Positions 56,424-64,000 of a stretch of DNA of 64,000 bases are shown in pieces. The notes beneath the pieces were generated by a model. It did not search any database, was not told where the DNA came from, and saw only the letters and a list, made by a program, of their open reading frames with translations. The position numbers were made by a program, and so were the translations under genes. Origin of the DNA: Sarocladium kiliense (taxonomy: Eukaryota > Ascomycota > Sordariomycetes > Hypocreales > Sarocladiaceae). The first letter of the stretch is position 1; each line of letters begins with the position of its first letter. The stretch covers positions 868,001-932,000 of the forward strand of contig JAUZTG010000017.1 in the NCBI GenBank assembly GCA_030734395.1. Reading direction: 5' to 3'.

Positions 56424-58105
56424 TCACCAGTTTTTGTTTGGGTCAACTCTCATCTCCAAGCAATCGTTCCTCACATATCCTCCGTGCTTGCCGTTCTCTC
56501 CTCCACAATCACAGCTGTCGACCGGCACCTTGCCATACCGGATGCACTCGTCGTAAGTATACTTCCATTCACACTTATCCTTGATATGCAGCCACACGAC
56601 CACCTCCAGCCCGATCTCCACCCCACTGATGGGGAACGTAAACCTCTTCGTACCGCTATCATAGCCGGCCTTGAGGATGTCTCCGTCCTCTGCGATGCCG
56701 TTGCAGAACGAGTGCAGAGCATTTCTCATTCGCGTGTTATCTGCGCCACGGCCGGATCCGTAGCAGTCCGCCTCGTTTTCCATGGGCGACGGAACGGGAA
56801 CCTTCTCCGGTTCTCTGGTTGACGTCGGCTTCTGCCACGTCGCTGAAGTGCTGGTTGTCTCCGGGCAGAGGGTCGGCTCCTCCGTCTCGTTCTCATCATA
56901 GTCATCATCGGGAAGCTTCGGGGAGTCTTCGAATCCGCCGTATTCCCATGGGCCATTTGGACAGTCGACGTCTGGGAAGAAGCACTCCTCGACGAGAGGG
57001 TACTCCTGTCTGCCAACGATTGCCTTAACTGGATTGGTGGGCCAGCTGCCTTCTTCTGGAGCAGCTGCACCGGGGCCGATTGAAAGCTGGCAGCGCTGGA
57101 AATTTGACAGTTGGTGCAGTGGTTGAAGACAACCCGTCGGGGCCTTTGTACGTTACCACAGGCAAGTTGGCACTAGTGATAGGCGTTGGCCAGAAGTCCC
57201 AAATGGTGTCTCTTGCGTGCTCGGTTTACATCGCCTTGCGTCAGGGTGACCACTTCGAAAAGAATGTCGGTGATGGTAAGAGGCGCCCGTGTGATGCGGC
57301 TGGTCCAGGTTACCGAACTCACGGTCATGATGGGATAGTTGATCGTCCGTGTTGCGCCTGTCCAAGGCGGTATCCTAGCGTAGCATGGCGGCGAGCAGGT
57401 GAAAGCCGGCTGATCCATCTCCCAAATGTCGGGATCAACCCGGACAGCCTTATCGTAGCTGGTACCATTCCCATTGATGTCCCAGACGGAGACCTGAGAC
57501 CACCTGGGATGAGTCTCTACGTTCAGATTATCAATGGCCTTGACACCAACGCCGTCCTGAACGCCCATATACTTGGCTCCTATGGTGATGATTTGCTGGA
57601 TCCGTACTCCTGAAAAATTCTCATCCAGGAGCATCAGAACCTTTTGGCATTCCTGCTCATCAACTATGGTAGGTCTTGAATTAGCGATATATGCGGAGCT
57701 GTAATGTGAGTGAGAGCGAAACTTACTGCAATCCTGTGCGTATGTCGAGAACCACGAGTACATTCCGGCTCCCGCAATCATAATCTTAGATGACTTTCGA
57801 ATGATAAGTGCCCAGGACTCATCGCAGCCGTTGAACTCGTCATCTGCGTCACAGTCATAGTTGGGATCCCCTGACATGACTCCTGCAGCGTCTTTGAACG
57901 GCGCTGGAGGATGCGGCGTAGGTTGGTAATACGGCGACTCAGTCTGGATCATGCCAGCAAATACCTTCCTTGCTTTGTTGAAGTTGTACTGGAAATAAAC
58001 GGCATGCTCAGATAAGGTTCCATAGAGCCAGGTCGGCCCTGTGCTCTCAACAAAGAGACCTCGGGCCGCATAAACCGAGTTTTGTACCTGCCGTAAGGTT
58101 AGCAA
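56424..58105 (-). CDS. 5'-truncated GH55-like beta-1,3-glucanase (C-terminal half plus tail domain)
   Basis: About 505 residues with exons 58105-57727, 57663-57230 and 57143-56424. It begins inside what is normally the second beta-helix of GH55/pectate-lyase-superfold glucanases: ARGLFVESTGPTWLYGTLSEH, then KVFAGMIQTESPYYQPTP and IAGAGMYSWFSTYAQDC. Then comes a linker with SPPCYARIPPWTGATRT and a Cys-rich tail domain (ADCYGSGRGADNTRMRNALHSFCN). The N-terminal half, with its signal peptide and first beta-helix, is absent. Its place is taken, only 15 bp away, by the unrelated gene at 58121. No good ATG opens the frame (it starts at a TTG or at an acceptor at 58087). Likely a remnant; a missed upstream exon is the alternative. 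Confidence 0.6.
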
Positions 58106-58120
58106 GGAAATGAGCTACAA

Positions 58121-58786
58121 TCATTCCTGCGTGCCGGAAGCCGCCCTCAGCATAGACTTCCACTCCTCCATCTCATAGATGATCAGAAGATGTGCAGAGT
58201 AGTTAAGAACCAGCAGTTGCGTTTCACTTGGTAGAGGTTTACTAAACTCGGACTCAGGACTCATCGCCAGAAGAAGATCGTTGCGGCGTATCCTCAGCCA
58301 ATCGTGTAGAGTCGTAAGGTAGTCATGAATAGTAACATAGTCCTTGTTCTTTCCGGAAGCGTGAACCTCGACAACGGCATTCTCTGGAGGGCGGTCGTAC
58401 CCACAACAACGAATGAGCTTGTTGCGATTCCCCTCACCATCTTCTTCCTCACATGTCTCGTTACCGTCCTTGTCCTGGAATACGCGACTATCCAAGTCCT
58501 CTTCGTGGAACTCAGCCCACGACTCTGCCCATTCTCTGAACTGGAAGACTTCGACGTTGAGAGTCTGCACGGGGGGGGGGGAGGGGGGGGGGTCCATGAC
58601 GGGCTCCAGACTGATGGGGTGCCACTCTCCGTCAGGGCTGTCGGCCAAAGGCCTCTCGTAATACTTCTCATACGGGGGATCAGGTTTGTACTTTCCGCGC
58701 ATAATCATGACGGAGTATTCGAGCGCATCTTGAATCGACCAGAAGAGGCGGACGCGGTGCTCGCTTGGCTGGATACTCGAGGCCAT
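58121..58786 (-). CDS. conserved fungal hypothetical protein
   Basis: A 221-residue intronless frame starting at an ATG (MASSIQPSEHR). The C-terminal block (YVTIHDYLTTLHDWLRIRRNDLLLA, about residues 150-175, here noted by position, followed by TQLLVLNY and EMEEWKSML) resembles a family of short Pezizomycotina hypotheticals. No function is known to me. A Pro-rich segment (PPPSPPPV) is encoded by two long G runs on the + strand (58571-58592), a place where indels are likely. It directly precedes the truncated GH55-like gene on the same strand, and both lie inside the inverted-repeat bracket. Confidence 0.6.
   Translation of the reverse strand: MASSIQPSEHRVRLFWSIQDALEYSVMIMRGKYKPDPPYEKYYERPLADSPDGEWHPISLEPVMDPPPSPPPVQTLNVEVFQFREWAESWAEFHEEDLDSRVFQDKDGNETCEEEDGEGNRNKLIRCCGYDRPPENAVVEVHASGKNKDYVTIHDYLTTLHDWLRIRRNDLLLAMSPESEFSKPLPSETQLLVLNYSAHLLIIYEMEEWKSMLRAASGTQE
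58571..58592. repeat. G-homopolymer tract within a coding region
   Basis: Eleven G, one A, ten G on the + strand, encoding the Pro-rich part of the gene at 58121. Length may be unreliable. Confidence 0.85.
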
Positions 58787-59636
58787 GATGTGTGATCATG
58801 CAACATGTCGTGCGGTGGCAGGCGGCTCAATATGCTTCCTTAAGACGTATCGCAGAGGTTGACGGAAGCGTAGGAAAGGGAAGAAAAGAAGTGGCGGAGG
58901 GGGGGGGTCTCTGTTGTATCGGATGAGCCTTACATAGCCACAGTACTTTTGGTACCGTTCCTCATGCATGCTCCTCCACAAATGGCAGTACCTGGAAATA
59001 AAATACAGTGACAGACATCACGGGACATTCGCACGTGTTGCGTTCATGGCGCTACAATTACAGTACTCCGACATTCTGTGACCCCGCTACCACGCCCAGC
59101 ACGGCTCACTTGATATGTTCTAATTCCTTCAAATAGAACCACCCCGAAGGCGCGATCGCCAAGGCTGCCAAGGCTCGTTATATTATATCTTAACTTACAA
59201 ACTGAAACAGATTTACGCATCTAGCAATCCGGTCTCTGTTTTTCTGAGAAAATAAGTTGTAATATATACGGGATAGATCACTGGCCTTTACTGAGAGAGC
59301 CTTTTGCCCCCTCGGCGATGACTGACTTAGCTTTCTACATAATGACGGTGTCACGGATAGTTGACATGAAATAGACTGTACCTATCAGCTAGACAGAGGC
59401 CTGATGATAGATGGGCGAGATCTATGTGTCTGCTATAAAGCGCTAGTTGCTTTCGGCCGAGAGGACTTTAATCCTGAAAGGATATCCTGCTCTATGCATT
59501 TCATCTCTACTGAACTGCCCCCTGGTTATTAATTACTTGCCGTGCACCAGTATAGAAGTTACCGACGCAGCTCTTTAGACTTACTATCTATATATTATAT
59601 AAGGCATTCAGATAAGATATTATAATTTAATAAGTA
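58787..59636. other. AT-rich intergenic region with inverted-repeat arm
   Basis: About 850 bp. The right inverted-repeat arm is at 59151-59245. From about 59180 the sequence turns AT-rich up to the transposon, as in RIP-affected flanks. No gene. Confidence 0.45.
59151..59245. repeat. inverted-repeat arm, right copy
   Basis: 59151-59176 matches the left arm exactly in reverse complement. The next about 65 bp match with changes biased to T and A in this copy (for example TATATTATATC versus TACATTACATC), as RIP would produce. Confidence 0.75.
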
Positions 59637-59680
59637 ACGTACTTGTACACCGAGTGAGCCATGTCACCGAGTGAGCCACC
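59637..59680 (+). repeat. left terminal inverted repeat (44 bp)
   Basis: Perfect reverse complement of 61455-61498. Contains CACCGAGTGAGCCA twice (59648-59661 and 59665-59678), probably duplicated transposase-binding sites. The transposase ATG falls inside it. Confidence 0.93.
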
Positions 59681-61391
59681 TCATCGCAATAATCCACTCT
59701 TCAACCTTTTATCACCCTTTCCTCCTCCACAAATCATAGAAACGCCCTGCAAAGACGCCAGTATCAACCTAGCTCTTCAAGCTATCCAAAAAGACCCATC
59801 CTTAAGTATTCGAAGCGCTGCAAAGATCTACAAAATTAGCCGCGCAACACTAGGCCGCTGACTTAACGGCATAACTCCACGACGCGATAGCCCGCCCAAT
59901 TCTGCGAAACTGACGGAGCTAGAAGAGAAGGTGATTATTGAGAGAATAATTGATCTAGATTCGCGATCATGCTCCCCTTGGATTAGTGGTGTGGGTATAA
60001 TAGCGAATCTTTTGCTTGCAGCGCGTGGCGCGCTACTAGTTGGCACCCGCTGGCCATATCGCTTTATTGCGCGCCATGAGAAGCTCAAGACGCGTCAAGT
60101 TCGGAGATACGACTATAAAAGAGCCTTATGCGAAGATCCAGCCATAATAAATGCGTAATTCTCTCTTGTGGAGAACACAATCGCGAAATACGGCATCGCA
60201 GACGACGATATCTACAACTTTAATGAGACCGGCTTTCAGATGGGCGTTATCTCAGCCGGCATGGTAGTTACAAGCTCAGAACAAGTTTCAAACGCGAAAC
60301 TAATGCAGCCTGGCAATCGAAAATGGGCAACTGTGATTCAGGGCGTTAGGGGAAAAGGGTTTTGCGTCCCGCCGTTCATCGTCGTTGCCGGCTAATATCA
60401 CCTCTCTAGCTGGTATAAAGACAGCCCTCTACTACCCGACTGGGTTATCGTAACATCTCTAAACGGCTAGACAACAAATGAAATTGGTCTAGAATGGATT
60501 CGGCATTTTGAGAAGTATACTTAATCGCGCGCAGTTGGCAAATATCGGCTCCTTGTGCTAAATGGCCATGAAAGTCACCAATCCATCGAATTCGACAGCT
60601 ACTATAAAGAGAAGGACATTATCCCGCTCTATATGCCTCCTCATTCATCTCACATGCTTTAGCTACTCGATATTAGTTGTTTTGGGCCGCTCAAGAAAGC
60701 CTATGGACGAGAAATTGAGGAGAAGATGCGCGCAGGTACAACCCACATCTCAAAGGAAGACTTCTTTCCAGCGTTTTTCAGCGCTTTTCAGAAGGTATTC
60801 ACAGAAAAGAACATCCTAGGGGGTTTCCAGGGCGCAGGGCTTTTACCCTATAACCCGGAATCTGTTCTTTCAAAGCTTGATGTGAAGTTTAAGACGCCAA
60901 CGCCTCCAAGCACCTCTTCTGGCCTGCCCGACCTTTAGACCTCTCGAACGCTAATAAACAGTAATGAGGCTGATCTGTAAAGATCGCTGCTCACAGACCG
61001 AATCTCTCGTCATCAGGGAAGCTCGCCGACATTAATTATTGAAGGCATTTCTTATCTCGCGAAAGGTATAACGATCATTATACATCAAATGGCTCTTTTA
61101 GAACCAGAGGTCAAATCACTTCAGGAGACAAATAACACCCTAAGCCGCCGTCGAAGACAAAAAAAGCAACGCCTAAGACAAAGCGGAGCTATGTCTTTAA
61201 CTGAGGGATATAATCAGATAGCTTAAAACGAGGCAGATGTGCAGATAAAGCAGGAAACGCAGAAAGGTAGTGGTCGGAAGCCTCGCGTGGAAACGAAGCC
61301 AAGACGCTGTGGAACGTGTGGAAATGCCGGATATAATACGCGAACCTGTCAGATTATGCTCTTATCTGCTGATGAGAGTACTAGCGATTAG
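59661..61391 (+). pseudogene. pogo/Fot1-like DDE transposase, RIP-like stops
   Basis: One frame stays in phase over the whole 1.73 kb with no insertion or deletion but is broken by nine in-frame stops (59859, 60156, 60393, 60468, 60522, 60660, 60936, 60978, 61224). Each is explicable as C-to-T or G-to-A change of Trp, Gln or Arg codons. Domains remain readable: helix-turn-helix start (SIRSAAKIYKISRATLGR), CENP-B-like DNA-binding region, DDE core with IYNFNETGFQMG and LLVLNGHESH, and a C-terminal CCHC-like knuckle (RRCGTCGNAGYNTRTC). In both core motifs the expected catalytic Asp is Asn (60222 and 60561), again a G-to-A change. Non-functional. Confidence 0.9.
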
Positions 61392-61454
61392 ATTTATATT
61401 TTTTCTTATGTTGTTGTTGAGTTATTTGCTTGAATTGATGCATGGTCGCGTTGG

Positions 61455-61498
61455 GGTGGCTCACTCGGTGACATGGCTCACTCGGTGTACAAGTACGT
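61455..61498 (-). repeat. right terminal inverted repeat (44 bp)
   Basis: Mirror of the left repeat, followed by the duplicated TA at 61499-61500. Confidence 0.93.
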
Positions 61499-62441
61499 TA
61501 TACAAAGAAATCATATAGTCTTAAAAGGTTATTAAAGCATATATGTCAAGTCTAATATGCCTTGCTTATATTTTTATAGGCACCTCTCCGGGAGTAGAAA
61601 CTCGCATCTAACCCCAAGTTCGCTACCTTCACCCCCGGCTCTTTAAGTCTTCTCCTTGATCGACCCGCTATCTCTTTTCTTAGTCTCCATCAACATTTTG
61701 AAATAAATTAGAATCATTCATTCTTTTAATGGCTAATAGCCTTCGCACAATTTCTTATAGTAGCTTATATAACTTGGGGGCTAAACCTTTCTAGGGTTCA
61801 CCTTAGGTATCCTCAAAATCTAATGACCCCTTCGGCCCTTCTATCGACCTGCATCAATTATACATGTTTTCACGGTAAAGACGCGACAGCTGACGCTCCA
61901 CGCCAGAACCAGTTCTAGATAGCAAGATCTGCCGTATCGGAAATAAGGTTGTTTGTGTGGGGTAGTTCCGGGGAAGGACCTCCGACATGCCATCAAAGTA
62001 GGCTATATGACTATACACACACCAAGGACCACCGCCGGTTCCCCTCTCAAGTAGTCGGCTTCTCGGTTGATGAGAAATATCCTGGTTATCTTCTCTCCCC
62101 ATACCAAGGGAAGCGTCAGGCCAGTGCTTTTAAGAAAAAGGCTGCATTACTCTATGCGGTAACTCTGGGGTAAAGCCCGGGATCACGCCCGCAAATAACC
62201 CCGTGGGGACGACACTACTGCTTGTTGGCTGCTCTTCAACCCCGTATCCGGCACCCCATGAGACCAGGTCTTGCACTCCTCCTTAGGGTAGAGAGGGGAT
62301 CTCGCGGGGTAAAGGACTGCGTTGAGCGGAGTGCATGTTTGTTCTTCAGGTATATAAGCCCGAGTTTCTCCTCATTCGTCGAAGCCTATACGTCTAGCCA
62401 TCACGATTCTGTCTCCCTTTCCTTGGCATTCTGCTGCAAAC
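61499..62441. other. AT-rich flank and promoter of the right-hand MFS gene
   Basis: About 940 bp. The first 350 bp is AT-rich, probably RIP-affected. No gene recognised. TATATAA at 62351-62357 about 90 bp upstream of the MFS ATG is a likely TATA box. Confidence 0.45.
62351..62357 (+). promoter_or_regulatory. TATA box of the right-hand MFS gene
   Basis: TATATAA 91 bp upstream of the ATG at 62442, in the expected window. Confidence 0.5.
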
Positions 62442-64000
62442 ATGGCTTCCAACACAAACCGCGCGGGGTCTGTCAAGTCCTTCAGAAACCACGATATCGA
62501 GTTTCAGGATGTGAAGCATACTGGGGATAGCATCGAACATGCTGCTCATCACCATATGAATGTTGGCTTGAGCGAGGACGACATGATCTTCCTCGAAAAC
62601 TTCCCTGAAGAGAAGAGGAAGAAGATTCTTCGCAAAGTACGTGTTTCTCCTGGTTGTAACAGTGAAAGTACGACATTCAGAGTAACAACTAACCGTTCCC
62701 GTCATTAGATCGACTGGCGTCTCGTTCCTTTCCTTGCTGTGCTATACATGATGGCTTATCTCGACCGCGCCAACATCGGAAATGCCAAGATTGAGGGCAT
62801 GAATGAGGAGCTGGGGCTTTCCGACATCCAATACAATTTCGTACTGAGCATCTTCTTCGTTACTTACATCATCTTTGGTAAGTACGACTTGACTGAGGCT
62901 TTTACCGTTGCCGAGACTGACGCGTGTGTCTCCCAGAGATTCCAAGCAACACTATCCTTAGTTTCGTTAAAAGACCGTCCTATTACATTGGCATCATTGC
63001 TATGAGCTGGGGAACTGTTATGACCCTCACCGGAATCGTACAAAACTTCGGTGGACTGGTTGCCGCGCGCCTTGCCCTTGGTGTTGCCGAGTAAGTTCAT
63101 TGAGAACCTATATTCTACTGCACGAGGCATTTCCTTAGGCTAACTTCCAACGCTTCCTTTAGAGCTGGCTTCTTCCCCGGTGCCATTTTCACAATTTCGA
63201 GGTGGTACCTCCCAAACGAAACTCAGTGGCGTGTCGCCCTTTTCTACACCTCAAGCGCACTTTCTGGCGCCTTCTCCGGTCTCCTGGCCTTTGCAATCGC
63301 TAAGATGGACGGTGTAGGAGGACTTTCTGGCTGGCGCTGGATCTTTATCATCGAAGGAATTGCTTCCGTGGCTGTCGGCGCACTATGCTTCAACTTCTTA
63401 CTCGACACCCCAGCGTTGTCTGGACGCTGGCTCGACCCTGAAGAGGTGCGGTACCTTGAACTTCGCCAGATTGCCCACCATGGTGTTACTCAGGCTGTGA
63501 AGGAGGTCGAGAAGCAGCGCAAGGGAAGGATCCTCCTTAGTGTCTTCATGGATTGGCATTTATATGTCATGGTCCTCGTCTACTGGGCTGCAACTGCGCC
63601 AAACTACAGTATGAAGTTCACCATGCCTGAGATCATGCGTGGCATGGGCTACGAAGCCTCTGATGCGCAGCTGCTTACAGTGCCACCTTACATCGTTGGC
63701 GCCATCACATCCCTCTTGTTTGGCTTGTACTCGGACAAGATGCATTGGCGAATGCCATTCATCATTGGGCCCATTATCATCGTCATCATCGCCTATGCCA
63801 TCCTATTTGCAAAAGCAGCCGACATCAGGGACAATGTTCCGCTATGTTACTTTGCAGTTTGTCTCGCCTGCGCAGGACTTTATCCCATTTCACCTGGTGT
63901 CAACACCTGGACCGTGATCAACCTGGCCGGGCCAACGAAGAAGGCTCAGGGCGCAGCTCTCATGATCGGCCTGGGCAACATTGGCGGCATCATTGGCTCA
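62442..64000 (+). CDS. MFS transporter, Dal5/TNA1 type (partial, runs off the window)
   Basis: At least 452 residues of an allantoate/nicotinate-type anion symporter. Exons so far: 62442-62636, 62709-62877, 62937-63090 and 63163 to the window end. No stop is reached, so the C-terminus is outside. Signatures: WRLVPFLAVLYMMAYLDRAN, NTILSFVKRPSYYIGIIAMS, VAARLALGVAEAGFFPGAIF (across the third intron), GWRWIFIIEGIASV and PGVNTWTVINLAG. About 65 hydrophilic residues precede the first membrane segment. It is the same broad family as the transporter at 43992 but clearly a different subgroup. Substrate unknown. Confidence 0.9.

Larger units (their letters stand above)
59637..61498 (+). mobile_element. 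Fot1/pogo-type DNA transposon, inactivated
   Basis: 1,862-bp element bounded by perfect 44-bp terminal inverted repeats (59637-59680 and 61455-61498) and flanked by TA on both sides, the target duplication of Tc1/mariner-pogo elements. Size and repeat length match Fot1-like elements of filamentous fungi. It contains one degenerate transposase gene. Surrounding DNA is AT-rich. Confidence 0.93.

Noticed and set aside
61949..62173. 74-residue frame between the transposon and the MFS gene
   Set aside because: No domain or splice support in a RIP-like AT-rich flank.

Overview
The window is nuclear DNA of a filamentous ascomycete (Pezizomycotina; the class cannot be fixed from this sequence). The evidence is: short spliceosomal introns (mostly 47-90 bp, many with a CTAAC-like branch point), three Zn2Cys6 regulators, fungal GET1, RUD3, NOP15 and SMN homologues, and a Fot1/pogo-type transposon inactivated by RIP-like transitions. 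About 29 protein genes were placed. Most were re-spliced by hand from fragmentary reading frames, and exon limits are given in each entry. No rRNA gene, convincing tRNA gene or CRISPR array was seen.

Layout. (1) 0.25-8.1 kb, an amine or amino-acid module: APC permease, divergent Zn2Cys6 regulator, DAO-family FAD oxidase, GNAT acetyltransferase. (2) 9.0-17.4 kb, a phenolic-alcohol module: zinc alcohol dehydrogenase divergent from a vanillyl-alcohol oxidase, then an aldehyde dehydrogenase and a regulator with both a C2HC finger and a Zn2Cys6 cluster. (3) 17.7-22.1 kb: vacuolar-type amino-acid transporter and a GPI-anchored-type aspartic protease, followed by about 3.9 kb with no recognisable gene. 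(4) 26.0-40.0 kb, a mainly housekeeping block: prenyltransferase-alpha-repeat protein, GET1, MetX-like hydrolase, monocarboxylate-type MFS, a conserved membrane protein, RUD3 golgin, NOP15, SMN. (5) 40.4-53.5 kb, an accessory cluster: ICL/PEP-mutase-family lyase, Zn2Cys6 regulator, Dal5-type MFS, MmgE/PrpD dehydratase (frameshifted), nine-exon APC permease, cytochrome P450. (6) 53.7-64 kb: Na+/H+ antiporter, then a rearranged area with a 5'-truncated GH55-like gene and a conserved hypothetical gene between inverted-repeat arms, a dead Fot1-like element, and a second Dal5-type MFS running off the right edge.

The main discovery is in region 5. The exact palindrome CGGAATTCCG (CGG-N4-CCG, the form expected for a Zn2Cys6 dimer) occurs three times and CGGAACTCCG once. 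All four are upstream of the lyase, the regulator itself, the MFS and the PrpD gene, and I noticed no exact copy elsewhere in the window. This suggests a self-regulated regulon that pairs a PrpD-type dehydratase with an ICL/PEPM-type lyase and an anion transporter, as expected for breakdown of a methylcitrate-like or other substituted di/tricarboxylic acid. The dehydratase is one base out of frame at a G run, so either the assembly has an error or the pathway is starting to decay. Region 2 looks like a self-contained route from 4-hydroxybenzylic or allylic phenols (vanillyl alcohol, eugenol type) through aldehyde to acid. Both functional readings are inferences from family membership and layout.
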